The notes below the pieces were generated by a model. That model worked only from the letters and a program-made list of their open reading frames with translations. It was not told where the DNA came from and did not search any database. The translations under genes were made by a program, and so were the position numbers. A stretch of 10,899 bases of DNA, taken from positions 1 to 10,899 of the forward strand of contig DATARS010000145.1 of NCBI GenBank assembly GCA_036269455.1, given 5' to 3'. The stretch is from CF-96 sp036269455 (GTDB taxonomy: Bacteria > Chloroflexota > Dormibacteria > Aeolococcales > Aeolococcaceae). Positions 1 to 5,472 of this stretch are shown in pieces; position 1 is the first letter of the stretch; each line of letters opens with the position of its first letter.

Positions 1-130
1 GCACCCCGCGGCCGCGCCAGCCCGAGCACGCATCCAACTCCCGCGCCAGCTCGGCAACAACGGCGGTCTGCGCATGCAACCGACCAGCCTCCGCCACAAG
101 CCTCTGTTGAACTGTCTGGATCGCGCTCAT
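1..130 (-). CDS. N-terminus of probable DUF222 / 13E12-type HNH endonuclease family protein (partial)
   Basis: Only the first 43 codons are in the window and the gene runs off the left edge. The reading frame opens with ATG at 130-128 and begins MSAIQTVQQRLVAEAGRL. It continues as an amphipathic helix and ends in the segment LDACSGWRGRGV. The pattern of a helical segment, then an (L/F)D..(S/G)GW.G.G(V/I) turn, resembles the start of the DUF222 domain of 13E12 repeat-family proteins, which usually carry an HNH nuclease at the C-terminus. The HNH part is not visible, so the family call is an inference from a short stretch. There is no Shine-Dalgarno. A GTG directly before the ATG (133-131) begins 7 bases after the -10 box, so the message may be leaderless. 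A LexA-like box lies in the promoter, which fits the known DNA-damage control of several mycobacterial 13E12 genes. Confidence 0.6.
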   Translation of the reverse strand, partial: MSAIQTVQQRLVAEAGRLHAQTAVVAELARELDACSGWRGRGV

Positions 131-140
131 CACAAACAGC

Positions 141-169
141 AGTATACCAAACAAACGTTCGTGCCACAA
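141..169 (-). promoter_or_regulatory. Promoter of the left-edge DUF222-like gene
   Basis: On the minus strand a TTGTGG hexamer (169-164) is followed by a 17-base spacer and TATACT (146-141), which fits a housekeeping sigma-70 promoter. The predicted transcript start falls at about 135-133, on or next to the start codon, so the mRNA would have almost no leader. The surrounding DNA is clearly more AT-rich than the coding regions. Confidence 0.6.
148..161 (-). promoter_or_regulatory. LexA-like (SOS) operator in the promoter spacer
   Basis: The minus strand reads CGAACGTTTGTTTG. It matches the Gram-positive/mycobacterial SOS box core GAAC-N4-GTTC at 7 of 8 defined positions. It lies wholly between the -35 and -10 hexamers, where a bound repressor would block RNA polymerase. 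The match is by eye and no lexA gene is in the window, so the identity of the regulator is an inference. Confidence 0.45.
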
Positions 170-185
170 GCTATAATATGCAAAC

Positions 186-205
186 ACAAACCACAAACCA
201 CAAAG
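186..205. repeat. Short tandem heptamer repeat (ACAAACC)
   Basis: Two exact copies of ACAAACC (186-192, 193-199) are followed by a partial third (200-205). The embedded word CCACAA also occurs at 164, 191, 198, 258 and 299. It lies upstream of the promoter of the left-edge gene and could be a repeated protein-binding word or simple-sequence slippage. Confidence 0.5.
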
Positions 206-229
206 CGCCGCGCAATGCGCCACAGCGCA

Positions 230-247
230 CCCCAACCCCCCCACCCC
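230..247 (-). other. Potential G-quadruplex tract
   Basis: The minus strand carries G4-T-G7-TT-G4, which can supply four runs of three or more Gs with short loops. It lies in the non-coding gap downstream of the DUF192 gene and upstream of the DUF222-like promoter. Folding is only predicted from base composition. Confidence 0.4.
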
Positions 248-248
248 T

Positions 249-284
249 CGCTGAGCCCCACAACGCGCAGCGTCTAACTCAGCG
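249..284. repeat. Nested inverted repeat in the 131-339 gap
   Basis: CGCTGAG (249-255) pairs perfectly with CTCAGCG (278-284). Inside it, ACGC (263-266) pairs with GCGT (270-273) around a GCA loop. It could fold in the transcript reading through from the DUF192 gene and act as a weak terminator or stabiliser. No T-run follows directly, so a terminator call is not secure. Confidence 0.35.
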
Positions 285-339
285 CGCCCGCCCCCAAACC
301 ACAAGGCAAACCACTAAAAAAACCCAACCCCCGTTCCAG

Positions 340-672
340 TCACACCAGCCGCAGGACGTCCCCCACCTCAACCCCCACCAGAGTCCACACCGGCCACTCC
401 ACCGCCGTCCTCGCCCCCCGCACGATCCGCGAGACCCGCCAGGGCCGTATCCCCCGATACACCCTCACCACCCGCCCCTCCCGGTCCAAAAAAGCCACAT
501 CCAACGCGAACCGCATGAAGAACATATGGATCGAGTTGCACGGCGTGATCGCCAACCCATGTTCGGGGGGCAGCGAGGCGCGAAACATCAACCCCAACCC
601 CCGCTGCACAAACGTCGACGCCCGCTCGACCTCCCCAGCCACAACCCGCCCATCCTCCGTCAGGAGCTGCAT
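340..672 (-). CDS. DUF192 family protein
   Basis: The 110-residue product has the layout of the small beta-barrel DUF192 family. It has a conserved RGLGLMFRASL block at residues 24-34, then SIHMFFMRFALDVAFLD (48-63), in which the hydrophobic/aromatic core and the central Asp are typical. A late V.VGD turn (101-105) follows. Many family members are exported or lipid-anchored, but here no signal peptide is seen, so this copy looks cytoplasmic. The biochemical function of the family is not established. The ATG at 672-670 lies 7 bases after the stop of the DsbA-like gene and has no clear Shine-Dalgarno, which points to translational coupling. The family call is firm and any role is open. Confidence 0.88.
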   Translation of the reverse strand: MQLLTEDGRVVAGEVERASTFVQRGLGLMFRASLPPEHGLAITPCNSIHMFFMRFALDVAFLDREGRVVRVYRGIRPWRVSRIVRGARTAVEWPVWTLVGVEVGDVLRLV

Positions 673-679
673 GGCGGGT

Positions 680-1315
680 CTACGAAGCCGTCGCCGCCGC
701 CGCGTACCGCCCGACCTTGGCCTTCTGCCTCCGCTCCCGCTTCAGCTCGAAGAACCGCCCATTCCGGATCATCCACGCGGTGTGATCCCACAGCTCGCCG
801 GCCTGCTCCCCGCCGATCCGCTCATCCACCACCGGCCCGAACACCGGATCACACCCGTCCAACAACAAGGTCGGTGCCCCGAACGCCCCCCGCGCCACCA
901 CCGCCCGGTGCTCCTCCAGCAGCTCCTCCAGCGTCGACGCATCCCCCAACGCCCGATCCACCACCCCGGCATCCAACCCCGCAGCCCCGGCACACGCCCT
1001 CAGCACAGCGACATCCGACAGCGGCTCCGCCCGCTCCTGATACGCCTCGCCGATCTCGGTGTACAACCGTGCCAGCGCCTCGTCGCCGCCCTCACGCCGG
1101 GCCTGGACGAGCACCCGCGACGCCCTCTCCCCGGCCTCATGCGAGAGGAGAATCCGCCCCTCCTCCTTCCCCCGATTCTGCTCGGCGAGATCGAACAGGC
1201 GGGTCACCACCCGAACGGGCCGAACGCGCCCGACCTCGACCAGCCAGCGGGAGGTCAGCCACGCCCAGGGACAGCAGGGATCGACATGCAGGGTGACAGT
1301 CACAGGATCACTCAT
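680..1315 (-). CDS. DsbA-like thiol oxidoreductase, Rv2466c (mycothiol-dependent) family, with CPWA active site
   Basis: The 211-residue product matches the Rv2466c branch of the DsbA/thioredoxin-fold superfamily. The active-site strand is DPCCPWAWLTSRW (residues 12-24), a helical insertion follows, the cis-proline loop GAPT is at 146-149, and then come FGP (159-161), GEQAGELWD (169-177) and the family tail FFELKR (188-193). Rv2466c of M. tuberculosis is a cytosolic thiol reductase that works with mycothiol/mycoredoxin. There is no signal peptide, so this protein is cytoplasmic. Unusually, the second cysteine of the usual CPWC motif is alanine (A18), and an extra cysteine (C14) precedes the nucleophile C15. 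A monothiol mechanism or a CC pair is therefore likely. The ATG is preceded by a modest TAGGG. The gene follows the S53 peptidase by 26 bases and precedes DUF192 by 7. Confidence 0.85.
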   Translation of the reverse strand: MSDPVTVTLHVDPCCPWAWLTSRWLVEVGRVRPVRVVTRLFDLAEQNRGKEEGRILLSHEAGERASRVLVQARREGGDEALARLYTEIGEAYQERAEPLSDVAVLRACAGAAGLDAGVVDRALGDASTLEELLEEHRAVVARGAFGAPTLLLDGCDPVFGPVVDERIGGEQAGELWDHTAWMIRNGRFFELKRERRQKAKVGRYAAAATAS

Positions 1316-1327
1316 GACCCAACCCTA

Positions 1328-1351
1328 CGTCACCTGATCCGTCACCTGATC
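1328..1351. repeat. Perfect 12-bp tandem duplication at the protease stop codon
   Basis: CGTCACCTGATC occurs twice back to back (1328-1339, 1340-1351). On the minus strand one copy contains the last codons of the S53 gene and its TGA, and the other fills the gap before the DsbA-like gene. Each copy contains AGGTGA. A recent slippage duplication is the simplest reading. Confidence 0.8.
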
Positions 1352-2997
1352 GCCGCGAGGAGCGCGGTGATGTCCGGGGTGCCCCGGCCGGTGGTGTAGT
1401 CCCACCCCGGCGCCGCCGGCCAGAGCCCCTGGAAGCCGACCACGACGTCGTTGAACACCGACGCCGGCAGCGAATACAGCACCGGCCCGGCAAAGCCGAG
1501 ACGGCCGCCGTGGCCGGCCTGGGCCCGGGCCCAGATCCCCAGCCAGGCGGGGGCCCCGGCCGAGGTCCCGCCGACCATCACCCGCGTGCCGTTCTCGATG
1601 ATCGAGTACCCGGTGTCCGGGTCCGCGTCCAGCGACACGTCCGGCGTCCCCCGGTGCCCCGCCTGGAGGGTGCCCCCGGCCGACCCCTGGTAGCCGGGCT
1701 GCTCCTCGGTGCTGGCGATACCGCCGCCACCGTCGCTCCAGGCGACCTCGCGCAGCGCCTGCGGTCCCTCGGCGAGCGTCGTCCCCCCGACGGACACCGC
1801 ATAGGGCGACGCCCCCGGATAGGTGGCCTGCGGGCGGGTCGACTGTCCGACGTCCCTGAGGTCGATGAGCTTGGGACAGAAGGACCCGGTGTCCCCGCTC
1901 GGCGCGAACAGGGTCCTTCCCTGAGCCACCGCCTGGAGCAGCTCGGTGTCGGCCACCCGGAGGAGCCCGGTCCGCACGGCGACGTCCTCGCACTCGCCGG
2001 CGGAGAAGCTCGCCTGCCGCGCCCGCCCGTCGGTGATCCAGCGGTTGAGCTCGGCGATGGTGTCGGTGTCGTTGAGCGTCGGGGGGTCGTACACGAGCAG
2101 CGACGACACCCCCGGGGCGAAGGCGGTCGCGTACTGGGTGTCCAGGTCCCACTCCTGGTTGTCGATGTTGTTCCCGGTGCGCTCCCCGATCGGGATGGTG
2201 CTCCAGGACACGCGCGGCAGGCCGTACGCCTGCTCGAACTGGAGGAGGTCGCGCTCGGGGATGCTCAGCTCGCCGGCGGCCAGCACAGCGACGGTCTGCC
2301 CCTGGCCGGGGTTCGCGTCGGGGGCGTGATAGAAGGACCAGAAGTCCGCAGGCCCCCGCGGCGCGTGGAACGAGCCGAACCCCAACGCGGGCACCGCCGA
2401 GCCGGTCGACGCCCGCCGCGGCGTCATCCCCTTGTTGGCGCCGAGGTCGGACAGCCCGAGCACCGCATCCACCCGCCCGGCCAGCGCCGCCGGCAGCCGT
2501 ACCGGCCCGTCGACGGTCCGGTACGCCAGCGACCCGGCGCGCCGGCCGCGCAGCGTCACCCCCAGGGCGCCGCCCACGCGGGACGCGGGGCCGCGCAGGG
2601 CCACCAGCGTCCGGTTCGCGGACACAGAGCGGACCTCCAGCCGCGACGCGCGGGCCCAGGCGGTCACCGCCGCGACGGTCGCCGGCTCCGGACCGTGCGC
2701 CGCGGCGACCTCCGCGGCGGTCATCTCCCGCGCCCCCGGGGTGCCGGCGAGCAGCGCTCCCACCCGGGCCTCGAGCCCGGCGCGGTCGCGCAGCGGCAGG
2801 GCCAGGGTGATCTCCACCGGAGCCCCGGGCGCAACCGGGCCCAGATCCACCGCGCCGCGCACATCCACGGGCGCGAGCCCGGCCACCCCGGCCGCACCCA
2901 CGGGCGGCACCGCCGCGGTCACCGAGGGCGCGCTCGCCCAGAGGACGGCGAGCGCCGCCGCTGCGATCAGCGCCGGGAGTCGTCGAGGTGGGGGCAC
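1342..2997 (-). CDS. Secreted S53 (sedolisin/kumamolisin-type) serine-carboxyl peptidase precursor
   Basis: The 551-residue preproenzyme starts at GTG 2997-2995, preceded by a GGAG-type Shine-Dalgarno. A signal peptide (R5-R6, then a hydrophobic stretch at about 7-29, cut near TAA) leads into a Pro-kumamolisin activation domain (about 55-185). The catalytic domain follows with the acid-protease triad: E282 and D286 in QEWDLD, and S479 in GGTSAGAP (476-483). The oxyanion-hole Asp is D369 in SGDTG. The C-terminal calcium site is formed around FND (515-517) and GWDYTTG (531-537). Family members are secreted, auto-activate by cleaving the prodomain and work at acidic pH. Only two cysteines exist (C336, C374), so a single disulfide is possible. 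The frame stays open upstream to 3498, but that part overlaps the divergent PPOX gene and lacks family homology. The gene leads a probable operon with the DsbA-like and DUF192 genes. Confidence 0.93.
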   Translation of the reverse strand: MPPPRRLPALIAAAALAVLWASAPSVTAAVPPVGAAGVAGLAPVDVRGAVDLGPVAPGAPVEITLALPLRDRAGLEARVGALLAGTPGAREMTAAEVAAAHGPEPATVAAVTAWARASRLEVRSVSANRTLVALRGPASRVGGALGVTLRGRRAGSLAYRTVDGPVRLPAALAGRVDAVLGLSDLGANKGMTPRRASTGSAVPALGFGSFHAPRGPADFWSFYHAPDANPGQGQTVAVLAAGELSIPERDLLQFEQAYGLPRVSWSTIPIGERTGNNIDNQEWDLDTQYATAFAPGVSSLLVYDPPTLNDTDTIAELNRWITDGRARQASFSAGECEDVAVRTGLLRVADTELLQAVAQGRTLFAPSGDTGSFCPKLIDLRDVGQSTRPQATYPGASPYAVSVGGTTLAEGPQALREVAWSDGGGGIASTEEQPGYQGSAGGTLQAGHRGTPDVSLDADPDTGYSIIENGTRVMVGGTSAGAPAWLGIWARAQAGHGGRLGFAGPVLYSLPASVFNDVVVGFQGLWPAAPGWDYTTGRGTPDITALLAAIR

Positions 2998-3090
2998 CGG
3001 TCTCCATCTCTCCCACGCCCGGGAGGGGAAGGGGGCGGGGTGCGCCCATGGTCGGGCATCCCGCGTCGCCAGGCAATCATCATCGGGCGC
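2998..3090. promoter_or_regulatory. Divergent intergenic region between S53 peptidase and PPOX gene
   Basis: The 93 bases separate two head-to-head genes and must contain both promoters if the start choices are right. The only sure signal is the purine-rich minus-strand GGGAGAGATGGAGACCG just before the protease GTG. I see no convincing -35/-10 pair in either direction. Confidence 0.4.
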
Positions 3091-3555
3091 ATGAGCACCA
3101 TCCCCCAGCGGCGGGGCCGCCGCATCGCCATGACCCCCGAGGAGCGCGACGCCTTCCTCGCCGAGCAGCGGACCTGCCGGCTCGCCAGCGTCAACGCCGA
3201 CGGCGTCCCCCACGTCACCCCCCTCTGGTACGTCTGGGACGGTCACGCCATCTGGATCACGTCGCTCACCCGCAGCCGCCGCTGGGCCGACCTCCGCGCC
3301 AACCCGCGGGTCGCGATCGTCGTCGACGCCGGCGACGCCTACGGCGACCTCCGTGGCGTCGAGCTCGGCGGCACCGTCGAGGTGGTCGGCGAGGTCCCCC
3401 GGACCGGCGAGCCCAACGCCGAGCTCGAGGAGCCGGAGCGGCTGATGGCCGCCAGGTACCACGGCGGCAGCGACACCATCCCCCACGACGGCCGCCACGC
3501 CTGGCTCCGGATGGTCCCCGATCGCGAGGTGAGCTGGGACTTTCGAAAGATTTAG
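3091..3555 (+). CDS. PPOX (pyridoxamine 5'-phosphate oxidase-like) split-barrel protein, probably flavin or F420 dependent
   Basis: The 154-residue product has the split-barrel fold signature of the PNPOx-like superfamily. LASVNADGVPHVTPLWYVWDG (about residues 32-52) forms the first strands. Next come ITSLTRSRRWADLRANPRVA, where the basic residues normally bind the cofactor phosphate, and the VELGGTVEVV strand. The C-terminal WLRMVPDREVSWDF is typical of the family. Such proteins bind FMN, F420 or heme and reduce or oxidise small substrates; the cofactor cannot be read from sequence alone. The start may be ATG 3091 or, with the family core beginning at MTPEER, ATG 3130. Neither has a good Shine-Dalgarno. 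The gene lies 38 bases upstream of zwf in the same direction and may be cotranscribed, but no shared function is evident. Confidence 0.8.
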   Translation: MSTIPQRRGRRIAMTPEERDAFLAEQRTCRLASVNADGVPHVTPLWYVWDGHAIWITSLTRSRRWADLRANPRVAIVVDAGDAYGDLRGVELGGTVEVVGEVPRTGEPNAELEEPERLMAARYHGGSDTIPHDGRHAWLRMVPDREVSWDFRKI

Positions 3556-3593
3556 CCGGATCTCTCTTGACTCGGCCGCCGTGGATCACGTGA

Positions 3594-5039
3594 ATGGTTG
3601 GGATGATCAACGGCTACCCGCAGCTCGGCAAGCCGGCCGACCAGGACATCATCGTCGTCGGCTGCTCCGGCGACCTCGCCTCCCACCGCCTCCTGCCCGG
3701 GCTCTACAACCTCGAGCGCGAGGGCCTGCTCCCGGAGCACGGCAACCTCATCGGCTACTCGCTGGCGCCCTGGGCCGACGCCGACTTCAAGGTGCACACC
3801 CTGAAGTCGATCGCCACCAACTCGCGGCACACCATCGACGACGAGGTCTGGGACCGGTTCTCGGCACGGCTGCGCCACCTCAGCGGTGACGGCACCGACA
3901 TGCGCCCGCTCGAGGCGCTGCTCACCCAGGACCAGCGGATGTTCTACCTCTCCACCCCGCCCTCGGCGGTGATGCCGATCGTCCAGGGCATCGGGCACGC
4001 CGGGCTCGCCGAGGGCTCGAGCCTGGTGCTGGAGAAGCCCTTCGGCCGCGACGTCGCCACCTCGCGGGCGCTCAACGAGTGCCTCCACCAGGTGCTCCCC
4101 GAGGAGCGGATCTTCCGCATCGACCACTACCTGGGCAAGGAGACCGTCCAGAACCTGCTGGTCTTCCGCTTCGCCAACCCGCTCTTCGAGCGCTCCTGGA
4201 ACAGCGACTCGATCCACCGGATCGAGATCACCGTCGCCGAGCCCATCGGCGTGGGGCGGCGCGGCCGCTTCTACGAGGAGACCGGCGCGATCCAGGACAT
4301 CGTCCAGAACCACCTCTTCCAGCTGCTCGCGCTGGTGGCGATGGAGCCGCCGCTCAACATGAGCGCCGGGGCGATCACCGCCGAGAAGACCAAGCTCCTG
4401 CGCAGCGTGCGCCTCGCCAATCCCGCCGAGGTCGTGCGCGGCCAGTACACCCGCGGGGTGGTCGAGGGCAGGGAGGTGCCGGGCTATCGCGAGGAGCAGG
4501 GCGTCGCCCCCGACTCCCAGACCGAGACCTACGCGGCGATGCAGCTGCAGATCGACTCCTGGCGATGGGGCGGCACCCGCTTCCTGGTGCGCGCCGGCAA
4601 GCGGCTGAACAAGCGCGAGACCCGCATCGTGGTGGTCTTCCGCGACGCGCCGCACAACTTCTTCGTCACCACCGAGGTGGAGCGGCTGGTCTCGCAGAAG
4701 GTGAACATCCGCATCCAGCCCGACGAGGGGATGTCGCTCACCTTCGTCGCCAAGCAGCCCGGGCCGCAGGTGCGGACCCAGCCGGTGCTCATGGACTTCA
4801 AGTACGGGCAGTCGTTCAAGACCAGCCCGCCCGAGGCCTACGAGCGGCTGCTCCACGACGCCATGGTCGGCGACCACACCCTGTTCATCAGCGAGGACGA
4901 GATCCTGCGCGCCTGGGAGATCCTCACCCCGGTGCTGGAGAACCCCCCGCCGGTGGTGCACTACGCGGCCGGCAGCACCGGGCCGAAGGAGGCCGAGGCA
5001 CTGGTCGCGCCCCGCCGCTGGCACGCCCTGGAGGACTAG
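3594..5039 (+). CDS. zwf: Glucose-6-phosphate dehydrogenase
   Basis: The 481-residue length is normal for this enzyme, which oxidises glucose 6-phosphate to 6-phosphogluconolactone and opens the oxidative pentose-phosphate route in the cytoplasm. The Rossmann motif GCSGDLA is at 23-29, EKPFG at 147-151, the substrate/active-site signature RIDHYLGKE at 175-183 (D177, H178, K182) and the catalytic-base histidine H240 in QNHLFQ. Two normally conserved cofactor-side positions differ. The lysine of the usual (K/R)KL after GDLA is R32. The arginine of the GxxR strand, which contacts the 2'-phosphate of NADP in well-studied enzymes, is L57 (GYSL, 54-57). Cofactor preference may therefore be shifted. 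ATG 3603 (MINGYPQ) is an alternative start. A hairpin follows the gene. Confidence 0.95.
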   Translation: MVGMINGYPQLGKPADQDIIVVGCSGDLASHRLLPGLYNLEREGLLPEHGNLIGYSLAPWADADFKVHTLKSIATNSRHTIDDEVWDRFSARLRHLSGDGTDMRPLEALLTQDQRMFYLSTPPSAVMPIVQGIGHAGLAEGSSLVLEKPFGRDVATSRALNECLHQVLPEERIFRIDHYLGKETVQNLLVFRFANPLFERSWNSDSIHRIEITVAEPIGVGRRGRFYEETGAIQDIVQNHLFQLLALVAMEPPLNMSAGAITAEKTKLLRSVRLANPAEVVRGQYTRGVVEGREVPGYREEQGVAPDSQTETYAAMQLQIDSWRWGGTRFLVRAGKRLNKRETRIVVVFRDAPHNFFVTTEVERLVSQKVNIRIQPDEGMSLTFVAKQPGPQVRTQPVLMDFKYGQSFKTSPPEAYERLLHDAMVGDHTLFISEDEILRAWEILTPVLENPPPVVHYAAGSTGPKEAEALVAPRRWHALED

Positions 5040-5073
5040 CGGGCCGCCGGCACATTCGTCTGCCAGGCAGCCC

Positions 5074-5099
5074 GGAGCCGCGCCTTTCGGCGCGGCTCC
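5074..5099. terminator. Strong hairpin between convergent genes
   Basis: GGAGCCGCGCC (5074-5084) pairs perfectly over 11 bases with GGCGCGGCTCC (5089-5099) around a TTTC loop. It lies 34 bases after the zwf stop and before the end of the convergent 83-residue gene, so it may serve both strands. No U-tract follows on either strand, so it would be an atypical intrinsic terminator or an RNA-end stabiliser. Confidence 0.6.
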
Positions 5100-5132
5100 T
5101 GCTCGGACCGTGATCCTGCAACGCCGCGCCGG

Positions 5133-5384
5133 TCAGGCTGCCTGCCGATTCTCGATCAGCTTCTGAACCATCTGCCCGAAATCCGGGAGGGCGCTGCCGC
5201 CCGGGACGGCGCCGAGGGCACCGCAGGCCAGACCGACCGCCGGCACGGGGAGGCACGGCGCCTGCGCCGGGACCGCGGTCGCGGGGGTCGAGGGCATGGG
5301 GGCCGCGGACACGGCGGTGGCGACGGGGATCCCGGCAGCGGTGACGAGGGTTGCCGATCCGAGGGTCAGGAGAATGCGCCGCAT
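5133..5384 (-). CDS. Small exported protein of unknown function
   Basis: The 83-residue product opens with MRRILLTLGSATLVTAAG, a clear signal peptide with a cleavage site near VSA-AP (about residue 27). The mature part is about 56 residues, rich in Ala and Pro, with two cysteines (C44, C54) that could form one disulfide, and ends in a short amphipathic helix DFGQMVQKLIENRQAA. The start is strongly supported by a perfect AAGGAG (5399-5394) nine bases before the ATG. It is divergent from the Tat amidase and convergent with zwf. I recognise no family. Its shape resembles small secreted actinobacterial proteins, but no function should be assigned. Confidence 0.75.
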   Translation of the reverse strand: MRRILLTLGSATLVTAAGIPVATAVSAAPMPSTPATAVPAQAPCLPVPAVGLACGALGAVPGGSALPDFGQMVQKLIENRQAA

Positions 5385-5397
5385 GCTGATCAGCTCC

Positions 5398-5427
5398 TTG
5401 TAGCAGGTAACTCGTGGGGCCTAATAT
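5398..5427 (+). promoter_or_regulatory. Putative promoter of the amidase operon
   Basis: TTGTAG (5398-5403), an 18-base spacer and TAATAT (5422-5427) lie in an AT-rich island between two divergent genes. Transcription would start near 5434, which argues for translation from ATG 5473 rather than 5431. The opposite strand is also AT-rich here and may hold the promoter of the 83-residue gene, but its hexamers are unclear. Confidence 0.4.
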
Positions 5428-5472
5428 GACATGAACAATATCAATAGGTGTGATAAGGAATCCTCACGGACG

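Noticed and set aside
74..277. 67-codon plus-strand frame at the left
   Set aside because: It crosses the minus-strand promoter and has no Shine-Dalgarno or recognisable domain.
316..322. Run of seven As (T-run on the minus strand) after the DUF192 gene as an intrinsic terminator
   Set aside because: No GC stem precedes it on the minus strand, so only the T-run is there.
178..1399. Long plus-strand frames (372 and 294 codons) opposite the DUF192 and DsbA-like genes
   Set aside because: They are Pro/Arg/His-rich translations of the antisense strand, while the minus frames show clear families.
1510..3090. Stop-free plus-strand frame running into the PPOX gene
   Set aside because: It is the antisense of the S53 peptidase with low-complexity Arg/Gly/Pro content; PPOX homology begins only after 3091.
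2998..3498. Upstream extension of the S53 frame on the minus strand
   Set aside because: It overlaps the divergent PPOX gene, shows no family pattern, and a signal peptide with a Shine-Dalgarno begins at GTG 2997.
3567..3595. TTGACT before zwf as a promoter
   Set aside because: The -35 is good but the hexamer at 17 bases (GTGAAT) is a poor -10 and overlaps the start codon.
3552..5024. 490-codon minus-strand frame opposite zwf
   Set aside because: It is a codon-bias shadow of the zwf gene, rich in Val/Leu/Gly/His without family motifs.
5431..5472. ATG 5431 as the amidase start
   Set aside because: It lies at or before the predicted transcript start and has no close Shine-Dalgarno; ATG 5473 follows AAGGAA and still keeps the Tat signal.
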